Positions 13,381 to 25,727 of a stretch of DNA of 64,000 nucleotides are shown here, piece after piece. The first letter of the stretch is position 1. Every line of letters begins with the position of its first letter. The position numbers and the translations under genes were made by a program. The DNA comes from Girardinichthys multiradiatus (lineage: Eukaryota; Chordata; Actinopteri; Cyprinodontiformes; Goodeidae). The DNA is taken from contig NC_061797.1 of the NCBI RefSeq assembly GCF_021462225.1, forward strand, positions 27,365,093 to 27,429,092, written 5' to 3'. Below the pieces are notes generated by a model that was not told where the DNA came from, did no database searches, and saw only the letters and a program-made list of their open reading frames with translations.

Positions 13381-14566
13381 ACTGCTTCATATAAGAAAAG
13401 CTATAGGAGGCTCAAACTGATTTAGTTCAATATTGAAGAAACATGGAAAAAGGCTAGAAATGTCTAGCTAGATAAGGTGATTTTGATAAATGATTTTTGG
13501 ATGATCTTACTGTGTTTCACTATTTTCTCACGGAAACTAATTACTGCTTGAGGACAAACATTGTTTATGTATCTAGTGTAGTCTGAATTTACATTGGACA
13601 ACCTTTGGCTCTGCTGGCTTTGATACTATCTATGGGATCAAATATAATCATTAGCTCATTGACTTTAAGGAGCTTTTTTCTCCAAGCTTTGTTGAATCTC
13701 CACAGTCTTTACAAAGTTTAAAAATTACACACATTTACATACTCTTTGTGTCTTTATTGAAGGATTTGTGTTTCTTCTCATTATAGATATATGTATTCAG
13801 CACTTACACCTGCCAGAAACCAGACCTCTGTGCAACTAATTATAATGGAAAGTCAGGCAAACATAGACAGATAGATAATTATTTATACAAGCTTATAATC
13901 CTATAGCGTGTACTGAGGCACGTGTGCTCGGTTTTGTTACATGTGTGCCTGCATGTGAAAAAAGTTGTTACTAAAAACGCACTCACATCAGAATAAAGCC
14001 AAACTGACACAATTAAAGCCTCGCTCCTCCAATCAACCATCAAGCACTTCAATAATCTGTGCCAGAAACTGGTGCCAGAGTTCAACATCAAAGCAAAATG
14101 GGGAAAACTTCAGTATTAGGGCCGAGTGTACCGACGTGGGTGGAGACCACAGCTTCCATGAGTTTGGGGGCAGCCTGCCTTTGAAATTTTATTGTCCCAC
14201 AGAGTGGGACGGGCGTGGTTTGAGAAGAGGTCGGAGTGGCTGTGCAGGGCTTTAACACCCACCCAATGTTATCGTCATACCAGGATCCCAGGAGGTTATG
14301 TAGCACAAAATTTGTTCATGTAGATGATTAAAAAGAAAGAGAGATGACATTCATTCATGACTCTACATGTATCCTTGTGCCATGAGAGTTTAAATCTTCA
14401 TCCAACAGCAACAAAATTTATCTCCAGGCTAAAATTAGAATTTTAATTTGCACAGGATCCTGTTTAGCCATGTGTTTGCATCCTGTTTTTGATCCAGCTG
14501 CATCACAAAAAGATTGAAGCCAGAACATGAGATTCATGGGACCCACAGAAATGCTCTATATGCAGT

Positions 14567-14770
14567 TTAGCATTTTGCACCACTGTAATATCCTGTCAGC
14601 ATATCCGTTGGAGGCCCTGACAACAAATCTCCAGCGTTTAGTGGGCTGACATTCCTTCGCCACGTGGCTGCATAAGCTCTGAAGTCCTCCATCATCATCC
14701 GTTCTGAAAATGATTTCAGAATGGCCCTCTCTCTTGCTTCACTAGACAGCGGGTCAAAGGACGCCTCCAT
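14567..14770 (-). other. unassigned 67-codon open frame
   Basis: The frame starts MEASFDPLSSEARERAILK and has a balanced, protein-like composition in GC-richer sequence than its surroundings. I do not recognise the product. It could be a remnant of a transposon or retrocopy, or chance. No splice partner was identified. Confidence 0.2.
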
Positions 14771-15907
14771 GGTCTGTCTTCAAGTAACGAGCTACGACTG
14801 AGACTGGCATGACATAATGAACACTTGCTTTTCTGGAGCATTTCTATTTTACTTTTCAAAACTTCATCCTTACTTTGTTTTTTGTTTTTTTTGTTGTTTT
14901 GTTTTTTTGTTTGTCTGTTTTTTTTTCCTTTGTTTGGGCTTTCTAAGAAAAGTTTTCAGTGATACGATTTATTTTACATTTTTGACCACAGTAAAATGAA
15001 CACTTTCAGTGAAAATCTTTATACCTACACTTATGCAGTAAAAGAGCCATAATAATTAAAAGCATTTTTTGTGTGAAACAGACATTAACAATATTCTTAG
15101 CCATGTTGATGCTCATAACTGAAACTACACTGTCTCTGACACAAAGATTTCACCAACTCTGTCTGACAGAATGGAAAAGTCACTTGTGGTCACACAGAAG
15201 AAGGAACCCACAAAGCGGCTGTAAAAATACAACTGAGTGAAACGGAAAGATTACCCACACACCGTATGTCAGATATTGGTCAAGAGGATCAGAGAGTTAA
15301 ACACCGTGTCGGTTTACGTTTCCTTTCTGTTCATTAAATGATCAGATTAAGTAAAACCAGCTGTGGCCAAGAGGGAAAAGCAATAGGGATGGATTTTGTG
15401 CCTAATGAGTGATGCATTCATTCATACCATTTAACAAATTAACCACTACTCATTATTAATACCTTAGGATTTTAATCATTAACACACTATTACTGCATTT
15501 GTGCACATTTCCCAAAGAAGGAAGTGTTTTTATCATCATGCAAAACAGAATCAAAGCGGCCAGGGCCGCAGGGCAACACAGAGGACAAACAACCATGCGC
15601 ACACCCATTCACACCTAAGGGCAATTTAGAGAGACCCATAAACCTAACAATTTGTTTCGCCCACAGTCCAAACAACCGAAAACCTTCTTGCTGCAAGGCA
15701 ACAGTGCTACCAACTGTTTTTTCATCTGTTATTTGAATACATAACAACTGAAAAGTTTTTTCTGGTAGATTAAAGTTAGAATCAAATGTTTTGATGAAAC
15801 AATTGTTTTGATGCTTAAATTAGGATTTAAAAAAATGGTATTGGCCAGTAAAACCCTGATCAGTGCATCACTAATGCTTATTATATATATATATATATAT
15901 ATATATA

Positions 15908-17234
15908 CACTGCTCAAAAAATAAAGGGAACACTTAAACAACACAATATAACTCCAAGTAAATCAAACTTCAGTGAAATCAAACTGTCCACTTAGGAAGC
16001 AACACTGATTGACAATCAATTTCACATGATGTTGTGCAAATAAAATAGACAACAGGGGGAAATCTTTGGCGATTAGCAAGACACTCAATAAAGGAGTGGT
16101 TCTGCAGGTGGGGACCACAGACCACTTCTCAGTACCAATGCTTTCTGGCTGATGTTTTGGTCACTTTTGAATGTTGGTGGTCCTTTCACACTCGTGGTAG
16201 CATGAGACGAACTCTACAACCCACACAAGTGGCTCAGGTAGTGCAGCTCATCCAGGATGGCACATCAATGCGAGCTGTGGCAAGAAGGTTTGCTGTGTCT
16301 GTCAGCGTAGTGTCCAGAGCCTGGAGGCGCTACCAGGAGACAGGCCAGTAAACCAGGAGATGTGGAGGAGGCCGTAGGAGGGCAACAACCCAGCAGCAGG
16401 ACCACTACCTCCGCCTTTGTGCAAGGAGGAACAGGAGGAGCACTGCCAGAGCCCTGCAAAATGACCTCCAGCAGGCCACAAATGTGCATGTGTCTGCACA
16501 AACGGTTAGAAACCGACTCCATGAGGATGGTATGAGGGCCCGACATCCACACATGGGGGTTGTGCTCACAGCCCAACACCGTGCAGGATACTTGGCATTT
16601 GCCAGAGAACACCAAGATTGGCAAATTTGCCACTGGTGCCCTGTGCTCTTCACAGATGAAAGCAGGTTCACACTGAGCACATGTGACAGACGTGACAGAG
16701 TCTGGAGACACCGTGGAGAGCGATCTGCTGCCTGCAACATCCTTCAGCATGACCGGTTTGGCAGTGGGTCAGTAATGGTATGGAGTGGCATTTTTTTGGA
16801 GGGACACACAGCCCTCCATGTGCTCGCCAGAAGTAGCCTGACTTCCATTAGGTACTGAGATGAGATCCTCAGACCCCTTGTGAGACCATATGCTGGTGCG
16901 GTTGGCCTGGGTTCCTCCTAATGCAGGACAATGCTAGACCTCATGTGGCTGGAGTGTGTCAGCAGTTCCTGCAAGACGAAGACATTGAAGCTATGGACTG
17001 GCCCGCCCGTTCCCCAGACCTGAATCGGATTGAGCACATCTGGGACATCATGTCTCGCTCCATCCACCAACGTCACGTTGCATCACAGACTGTCCAGGAG
17101 TTGGCGGATGCTTTAGTCCAGGTCTGGAAGGAAACAAATGCTGACTTTCCTATTTATAAAAGTGGATATATATATATGTATATATATATATAGGATGTGT
17201 TATTTGAGTGTTCCCTTAATTTTTTTGAGCAGTG
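15908..17234 (+). mobile_element. Tc1-type transposon (DD34E), broken
   Basis: The ends are cactgctcaaaaaataaagg at the left and a close complement ending in tttttgagcagtg at the right, each next to TA-rich sequence. A plus-strand transposase can be followed in pieces: [20 protein letters not shown] near 16203, the first Asp in FTDESRF near 16655, and QDNARPHVAG with SPDLNRIEHIWD at 16924-17046. The spacing from second Asp to Glu is 34. Stops at about 16350, 16858 and 16919 break the frame. After about 17130 the expected 3' region is replaced by a TA-rich segment that also occurs inverted outside the right end. Confidence 0.88.
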
Positions 17235-17297
17235 TATATATATATACATATATATACACTTTTATAAATAGGAGAGTCAGCATTAGTTTCTGCAGAG
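17130..17297. repeat. inverted duplication across the right end of the Tc1 element
   Basis: The segment containing atgctgactttcctatttat and aaaagtggatatata at 17138-17190 recurs as its reverse complement, with a few changes, at 17237-17290. The loop between the arms holds the right inverted repeat of the transposon. The arms are about 50-55 bp. Confidence 0.75.
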
Positions 17298-17774
17298 CAC
17301 ATAGCTGCAGACAGAATCTGAAAACAATACAGTAAGACAGGGAAAACACTCAAATCTACTGTAGAGTAAGCAGCCAGCAACAGTGATTAAAGACAGAGCT
17401 GAAGAAAACCAGGAAGGAACCCTCTGCAGGACTGATAAGCAAGCAGAAACAGTTTTCAGCCAGTGGGGCTCGACCCTTCACCAGGCCTCCAAAGCTCCTC
17501 GTTATCTCAGCTCACTAAAATCTGGCTGCATGTCCAGGCAGCTGTGACAAAACAAAAGAAGAATTGTCCTGAGCACAGTAGTTCCTTGATAGATAAAAGT
17601 AAATGTCGGTCAACTTTAGAGGAACTTCAGATGTAAAAAAACGTTAATTTTATCAGAAACAGGAGCAGACATATGGAGCTTTCTGTCTTCAGGCTCACCT
17701 GGCCTACAAGGTGTGTTCGGCACATGGCTCCCGGGACAACAACCCACTGAGAGGGGTTACACCTGACTATCGGT

Positions 17775-19052
17775 ACTCCTACTCCTCCAGCTCCTTTAGG
17801 GGGCGCCCAAGGCATTCCCAGGCCAGCCGAGAGACATAGTCCCTCCAGCGTGTCCTGGGCCGTCCCCTGGGCCTCCTCCCGGTGGGACGTGCCTGGAACA
17901 CCTCCCGAGGAAGGCGTCCAGGAGGCATCCGGTATAGATGCCCGAGCCACCTCAACTGGCTCGTCTTGATGTGGAGAAGCAGCGTCTCTACTCCAAGCTC
18001 CTCCCAGGTGGCTGAGCTCCTCACCCTATCTCTAAGGGAGTGCCCGGCCACCCTACGGAGGAAGCTCATTTCTGCCGCTTGTATCCGGGATCTCGTTCTT
18101 TCGGTCATGACCCAAAGTTCATGGCCATAGGTAATGGTAGGAACGTAGACCGACCGGTAAATTGAGAACTTCGCTTTTCGGCTCAGCTCTCTCTTCACCC
18201 CAACAGACCGGCACAGAATCCCCATTACTGCGGCAGCCGCACCGAGCCATCTTTTCGATCTCTATTCTCCCCCCACTCGTGAACAAGACCCCAAGATACT
18301 TGAACTCCTCCACTTGAGGCAGAAACTCCCCTCCAGCCTGAAGAGGACAAGCCACCCTTTTCCGGTCGAGAACCATGGCCTCGGACTTGGAGGAGCTGAT
18401 CTTCATCCCAGCCGCTTCACACTGCGAACTGCCCCAGTGCATGCTGTAGGTCTTGGCTAGAGGGGGCCAGCAGGACCACGTCATCTGCAAAAAGAAGAGA
18501 CAAAATCCACTGGTCCCCAAACCAGACCTCCTACGGCCCTTGGCTGCGCCTAGAAATCCTGTCCATAAAAGTTATGAACAGGACAGGTGACAAAGGGCAG
18601 CCCTGCCGGAGTCCAACATGCACCAGGAACAGGTCTGACTTAGTGCCGGCAATGCGGACCAAACTCCTGCTCTGCTTGTACAGAGACCGGATGGCCCCTA
18701 ATAAAGGGCCCCCGATTCCGTACTCCTGGAGCACCCCCCACAGGGCACCACGAGGGACACAGTCAAATGCCTTCTCCAGGTCCGCAAAACACATGTGACC
18801 CGTTGGGCAAACTCCCATGAACCCTCAAGTACCCTGTAGAGGGTATAGAGCTGGTCCAGTGTTCGATGGCCGGGACGAAAACCACACTGCTCCTCCTGAA
18901 GCCGAGGTTCGACTATCGGCCGGACTCTCCTCTCCAATACCCTGTCGTAGGCCTTACCAGGGAGGCAGAGGAGTGTGATCACCCCATACTCCCCTTCCGG
19001 TCACCCTTCTTATGAAGGGGGACCATCACCTCGGTCTGCCAGTCCAGAGGCT
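17775..19052 (-). mobile_element. non-LTR retrotransposon (LINE) reverse-transcriptase fragment
   Basis: Read on the minus strand, several frames carry reverse-transcriptase blocks of a vertebrate non-LTR element: EEQCGFRPGHRTLDQLY, LEKAFDCVPRG, VGLRQGCPLSPVLFITFMDR, ISSSKSEAMVLDRKRVACP, FKYLGVLFTSGG and LRWLGHLYRMPPGRLPREVF with RPRGRPRTRWRDYVSRLAWE. The frames are broken by several indels and the YADD-type block is damaged. Both the 5' part and the end of the ORF beyond LKELEE are missing. The 12-base word ctgactatcggt occurs at both borders (17763-17774 and 19053-19064). The clade (L2, CR1 or Rex-like) is not settled. Confidence 0.85.
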
Positions 19053-20037
19053 CTGACTATCGGTGTTTTATCCAAATCACAGAGAAGCGCTATGAAAGTG
19101 TAATAGTATTATTCCTCAGCAGGACAATCTGACCAGCCAGGCTAAGAATAGACAAGTTTCATGTTGCAGCAGAAAATAACTGGAAGATAATCCAGAAACA
19201 ACTGTGTATTACAGACAAATGTTCTACCTGCTCTGAAGTCACCTAAAAAGAGCTCTCACTGAAACCTTTATCTTCAACAAAACCAAATGTGAAGAATAAT
19301 TGTAGCAGAACATGGAGATAAGTGTAAAATTGGAGCTGTTTTGGTAGGAAAATTAAATCATGGTGATGCAATACTGCAAGGGTGTGAGCTCATCACCAGA
19401 CTTTTCCTGGAAAGAGTTTCTGGCATCCTGTAGAGGTCAAAGTTCAAAAGAGGGCTTCCTCTGTTAAGTTTCACCACTGGGACTTTTAACCTATCTTAGA
19501 CGTAGTTCATAGATGCCCCTTTTTGTGACAGAAGGAACTTGTTAACAATTTCCTGGGATGACTTTACTACAGTAATTATGTCGATTATGCGATTATGCAT
19601 CTCCTTCAATGATCTGATCTTACGACTCGGGTTAGATGCTACACGATCCAACAGGGCAGCATGGATGTCATTTAAAAAAATGATATGTTTGAAAGCAAAA
19701 CACCCTGTTTTAATTGTATTTGATGAAACGGCATAAAGAAAACAAACCTTTCATTTGTTTCCAGCACAGATTACTTACAATTATGAAAAAAAACTACTCT
19801 TTTCTAAGCCGAAAGTTTTGTGTTTTTCAATATAATAACAAAGTCAAACACTCCTTCTAATTTAAGGTAAGTACAAGCTGAGACGAAAGGCTTATGATAC
19901 ATATTTGTTTTTGATTATTTAATTAACAAAAATCTCAAGCTGTGGATAGGGTTAACCCAATCAAAGTCAAGCTCTGAATCTATTTCATGAGACTATGTTC
20001 TCATAAGGAGTTGCCTAAAACTAAACACAGCCTATAA

Positions 20038-20262
20038 ATGCAATAAACTCAAACTGTCAAGCACATTGGTGGAGCTGTGATCACTTGGGCTATTTTTCCA
20101 GCTACAGCACAACTTTCCCTTATGGTACAATTATTTAATAAAATAAAAAGCCAAAATCACGTCCTGCAACAAGATGATGATCTTAAACACAGCAGAGAAA
20201 TTAAACAAATCAGCAATCCCTCACATTACGATCTGAGACAATGTTTTCATAAAAAGTCATTT
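20038..20262 (+). mobile_element. decayed Tc1-type transposase fragment
   Basis: Words such as gcacattggtggagctgtga and the translated LQQDDDLKHSR resemble the KHGGG and QQDNDPKHTS blocks of Tc1 transposases. Frames are broken and no ends were found. Confidence 0.55.
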
Positions 20263-21944
20263 TTGTCTACAACATAAGAGGTACCAGCAAGTAATGTTGC
20301 ATACATTGCTTCTGTAGTTATATTATGCTGTATTATTTAACCTGATTCAAAAAGCCTTTATGACTACCTGGCTTTATGGCTGTTTTTAATTGTGGCAAAC
20401 ATCACAGCAAACCTGTCAGAGTGTCACTCTACGGGGATCAACAAGCCCCACCTATCAGTGTCAGTTCCTATCTCTCTTGTATAGCCGATGCCTGGTTGCA
20501 TGTGACTATGTGACTGTTTTTTATGCTGTGGAACAAGGAAGGAAACGTGCTGCAGAAAGGAAGTAAGTGAAGACGCCTCCCTGGCAATAATGAGCCTGGG
20601 TTTCCACTCACAGTTAGTTTATCCAGCTCCGTAAAACACACTGAAATTGTTTTTGCTCTCAGCATGACGTCCTAACAAGTCTTATGACATACAAATTCAT
20701 TAATGAAATATCCTGGTGGTTCATTTATGAAGATGGTCCTTTATTGTTTAGTTTTTTGAGATCTTTGGATCTGTTGTTTCTCAAGATATTAGAGAAGGAA
20801 AACATTTTTAAATTCTTCTATGTTCTTGTATGTTAAACATAGATTTGGTTGTTTAATTCTATCTTCTGTATTTGCAACAAACTGTATTGACTAATAATGT
20901 TACAGTAAGAGAGGATAAAAGGCTGAAGCAATCGTTACAGTCCTGACATCCTACAGGTGAGTCAACTTTGAGGCGTTGTTAAAGCAAGCACCCAATTTAC
21001 AGCAGGAAGAGCACGAGTTCATCTGTCATCTGTGATTAAAGAATCAAACAGTTTAGGGAAATAGCACCATTTTTGGATTCTTCATAAGGATGATCACAAG
21101 CTAGGCCTTCATTTAGCTGCATGCTTGGAGCTTTCTGCACTGTTTGTTTCTCACTACACTGTTTTTAAGTTAAACAGCAGCAAAGCTGGTAATTATACAC
21201 TAAAACTGAAAAGCTGGCAGTGTAAATTTGCACGTGTAACCCACTGAAGGAGTGCTGAAACCTGTAGTATAAATTGTCTTTAGACCTTTTGGTTTTAAAA
21301 AAAGAGGATGTTGGTATGTGAACGTCAGCTGAATTTAACTGTGCTGTTGGAGAATGTTTGAGTAGAAAACTTTTTACAGTTTATTCTAATGTGGTTTATA
21401 ACACTGTTCATGAAAATAGAGGCTGCCTCTGACAAAGTTTGTACTTCAAAGACCATATGTCAAATATTTAATATTTAAGACTGACAATAAATAAAGTGTA
21501 AGTTTGTTTTATAAATTAAAGTCATTCAAAAAAATGTAAATGCATTATTTATTATAATGTACTAATCTATTATTACATAGGTACTGGTCAAAATAATAAC
21601 AAATAAAGAACAATCTAAAATTTTCTTGTCCTTGGCTCTTTTTTTCAGCTCAGTTTGAAAATTCCACAAAACCACAGTTCTGTAACAAGAATCTGACCAC
21701 AACTGGGCATTAACAATAAACCCAAAAGATTTATTCTCACATAATTTTACTGATACTTTATAAGGTGACTCCTCAAGATAAATGGTTGCAATTACAAATA
21801 TCATTATAAAGACCCTGAATGCAAACACATGCCACTCTTTTCTAAAACCTTTTCAGCAAAAGAAAAATCCAGTTCTGGCTAAAATCTCCTAAAACCTCGT
21901 GGAAGAATGTGTTAAAATCTGATGCAACTAAACTAAAGTTTTGC

Positions 21945-22140
21945 ACAAAAACATCAGAGCACATCACCAACAGAATGCCACACCCACACTGAAATATGGT
22001 GGCCGCAGCATTAGGAACTGGGGTTTTACTTCAGATGGAAGTAAAGAGGAATTAAGTCATGAACAGTTCTGATTACCAGTTCGTTTTGACCCCAGAATCT
22101 TCAGGTGTGTCTCAGAAAGCTAAAGATTAAGATGGAGATT
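21945..22140 (+). mobile_element. decayed Tc1-type transposase fragment
   Basis: The stretch cacccacactgaaatatggt followed by ggccgcagcattaggaactgg parallels the VKHGGGSIMLWG region of Tc1-type elements. No open frame or terminal repeat remains. Confidence 0.45.
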
Positions 22141-23874
22141 ATATTTTTGAGCATCCCAGTAATTCAAGCATTCATGAAAATCAAAATAAGAATGTATTCA
22201 CCAAAATAAAATTAAAGAAATGAATTCAGAAAATCTGTGTGATCACCTGAAGATGGGCATGGACACAAGATGGTAGATTAAAGTACATTTACAAAACAGA
22301 GTAAACAAATATTAGAAAGTTAGCCCTGCCGACAGACTCCTATCAAAGCAGTCTGCGTTTAAATTCTTTTAAAAGGTGCCTCAATAAAGAATTAGCTTAA
22401 GAATGTTCACTCTGATGCAATCAGGTTATTACATTGCTTTTTCAGTGGAATTGTACAGAATATATACATTAAAGGTGGAAAAAAAAAGGTTAAAATGGTG
22501 TACATTTTAACAAGAGTGTGAAGACTTTTTATTATTGTTTATCATGGCAGATGGATGAATGAAGCAAGGCTTACTGGGAAATATTTCCAGAAGGAAGAGA
22601 GTAATGTGGCTGAAGGTTGATGTGAAAGACATCATGGGTGATTAGCCAAGGACCACATGGCTGGTAAATAAACACTGCTTCGATTGGAACGGTCACTAGC
22701 AGTAACTATTTCATTATAAAGGTTCATTCCTACAGCCTGATGAAGGGAGGTGCTTCATCTTCACAGGAAATGATTGCTCATAGAACACGAGGAAGGAAAG
22801 CAACTGGTGTTTGTGTGACTTTTTAGACAGATACCAGGAAAATGTGCTGCCAGACTCATGCATCATTTTGCAAGGCTCTGAATCACAGCCAGACGGAGTG
22901 AGCATGAAGTATGTTGAAACAGAAGACAGAATAAACTGATTTGTCCTTCTGAAAGGTTTTATTCTCTCTGTTCAGTTCCTCTTTGATCAGGAAGCTCCAG
23001 TTAATCTGAGACCCAGCTGTGTATTTGATCAGCAGATGTGTGTTAATGTTCTGTTCTCACTAGGAAACATTTACAGAACGTTCCTGTGGCTCGGCGATCC
23101 CCACTCAGTAACCTGTAGGCACTGCAACACCTCTCTATTATTCAGCTGGTGTCACTTTAACCTAAAAGTCCAGGCTGGAAGCTATTTACAGTGGCAAACC
23201 GCTGAGCCAGTGGAGTCAGCTGAAAAGAATCATAATGGTGGGATTTAAACAAATATATCTACTCTCTCCTTTGTCCACCTTTGAACTTATATGTTGAGAA
23301 AGTTACCAATACAGTTTTGATTAGTTCTGATTTAAGGCATGTTTGACAAGCAGCTACACGTGTGCTTACAGCTGATTTATGACCCAAACCACCAGCATGG
23401 AAACAGCAATCAAAAAAAGGGGTTGTGCAAGAAGAGATAACCTTTGTGTTATCAGAGAGTGGAGACAAGCCCAGCAGCCTGACTCTTCTCAAAGGCAGTT
23501 CAATCAGGGCTTTCATGATAATACCTGAACCCTGGCTCTGCTTAAGGAAAGTCTTCAGAAAGGTTTAAACCTTAAACAGATAACTCTGAGAAGATCAAAT
23601 CATCATATACTGTCAACTTCCAAACTGCTGCAATAATCTCATGTTCAGATTTAGACTGACTTCAATGTGAGCTGCTTAATTAGAGCATATTTTTCCTTCA
23701 CTGGGTCATGAGTTGTATTACAGTCCAGTCTAATAGTGTCAAACAGGCAGCCTGAACACATGCTTTCAGAAACCTGTGAAGAACTCAAGTCAGGTGCCTC
23801 AGAGGTCATACTGGCCACTGTTAGGAAAGACAAACACAGAAACCAGCAAAGTGTAAAAATCAGATAGAGCTTAC

Positions 23875-24010
23875 CTCATGTCTAAACCTGAACTCTCCCT
23901 TCTTCCAGAGTCTTCGCTGAAATTAAGAGCTGTGAGAAAAGCGTCCTCCTCAGTCAGTCTGACAGATTCTCTGAGTCCTCTGTCTGAGGGCGGTGCTCAA
24001 AACCTGGGAC
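23875..24010 (-). other. mical2: candidate non-coding first exon of mical2
   Basis: On the minus strand a C-rich, exon-like stretch ends in CATGAG followed by a good donor, GTAAGC, at 23874-23869. It lies about 12 kb upstream of the mical2 start codon and just downstream, on that strand, of a CpG-richer block at 24235-24440. No coding capacity is apparent. The reading as a 5' UTR exon is inferred from position, the donor and the lack of any other gene nearby. The 5' border is a guess. Confidence 0.3.
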
Positions 24011-24234
24011 ACATCCCAGATCTGCTACTGTAGCTACTATAACTGCTGAGGAGACTGAGCCCAAAACTTTTTTTTTTTACTTTTTTTTTACTATTGACCA
24101 AAAAAATGTTCTTTACCGACCACTCAAAGTCTGGTTTATGGGCAGGGCAGTAATCTGCGGGCAAAAAAAATACATAAAATGTTTATCCATAAACAAAATC
24201 AATAACAAAGAACTTCACCCTGATGCAAAGTTTA

Positions 24235-24440
24235 TTTTTTCCCCTAAGACTGCCAGGCGCCGCATGTTCCCGGACCCTCGCCTGACAAAAACACTGCGGC
24301 CCACGTTTCACCGTGTGTCAGCACAAACTGTAATCTGGCTGCACATTGACAAAACCCCCCTGAACAAACTGAAAACGCGTGAAATCCAGTGCCCGGACAA
24401 ATCCACGGTGAGACCAAATACTGCCATCTTGTGGCCAAAT
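24235..24440. promoter_or_regulatory. CpG-richer block between mical2 and dkk3, possible mical2 promoter
   Basis: This 200-bp block has roughly a dozen CpG dinucleotides in an otherwise CpG-poor, AT-rich surround. It lies between the minus-strand mical2 and the plus-strand dkk3, which are head to head. A promoter role is inferred only from composition and position; no TATA box or defined motif was recognised. Confidence 0.25.
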
Positions 24441-25662
24441 TTAAACTACATCGGCGTTTCTTCCTAGTGTTGATCACACTTGGTCATTAAAAAGACATTA
24501 AGAAAATAATGGATTAAACTTTTGTGTCCGAGAATGATTTTGAGTAGGTTTATGAAAACACCACCGATGGTTTCAGGTTTAAAAATAGACGGCAACATTT
24601 TATTTGTTTATTCATTTTGTTTATTTATTTATTCATTTATTCATTTATACCATACCAAAAAGATGGTCTTTTATGGATGTTCCCCTTCAACAATATTACT
24701 GGTCCCCATCTGAACAACAATTTTCTGCATGGACCCCTGGTTTACAAAAGCTCAATACGAACTGTGTTTTCCCCCAAAACAGGAGTCTATTGTAAAGGTC
24801 AAAGGTCCTATTGAAAATAAGACAACTATAAGATATGAAGATGTCAACAGCAAAAGGTCCCCTTATCTTGATTACTGTTAAAGTGAATCTCAGGCTCCCC
24901 ACTTTAATCAAATAACAATCCTCCAAATTATCTGCTTTTTGCAGATATATCAACTTTATTTTGGACTTGACCCATCCTAGTATTAGGGCAAGAAGTTTTA
25001 TTAGTGAGGATACATGCAATATTTAGGCTAATATCTATTGAAACTAGCATCTACAAAGAATATTTTATTAGAGGATCTAATAATCTTCCAGCTATGCATA
25101 GTTAGTTAGTAACTTCAGATTAAATTTTCTCTGAGTTTGAGATCTGTTGAGTTTGAGGTCTGTCTTTTTAACCTTAAAACATTTCCATTTGCAAAGTCAT
25201 AAATCGGCACAAATATAAGGTGGTGAATTGACTTTTAAAAGGTTAAATCTCTGTGAACTCTCATTCACAGTAAACATATCAACCAGAAAGAGCAAGACAG
25301 GTTGCCCAAAAACGTCAGTTTAATTGTAAGTAGCCAATGTTCAGGACTATTTGTATTTTTTAATTATCATTCTATGTAGATGTTTATGTCCAGATTAATT
25401 ATGATCAGATCTTAATATATCACAATATTGTTCATTTGCGGATCCTTCCGGGTTACTGTTATGCAAGTTTCAAACTCGTGTGTTACACGTTGTACAGGGT
25501 GGATAGTGGTGAGATCTGGGCTTTAATTAGCCATTTCAAAACGCAGGTTTTTTCTGCAAGAATTACAGAATGGATTCTTACTTGTGAAGTGATTACTCTG
25601 CTGTGACGGAAAACAGCTGTGACGAGGCTGTTTGTGTCTCGGACTCGGAGCAGCAGCCACAC

Positions 25663-25696
25663 CCTCCTCCTCCTCCTCCTCCTCCTCCTCCTCCTC
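25663..25696. repeat. CCT trinucleotide repeat in the dkk3 5' leader
   Basis: About eleven CCT units lie some 30 bases upstream of the dkk3 start codon, so they are probably in the 5' UTR or core promoter. Confidence 0.9.
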
Positions 25697-25727
25697 ACCG
25701 TGCAGCAGCAGGACCAGCAGCAGCAGC

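Noticed and set aside
24138..24477. Overlapping open frames on both strands in the CpG-richer block
   Set aside because: No recognisable domains; better explained by higher GC content and fewer stops.
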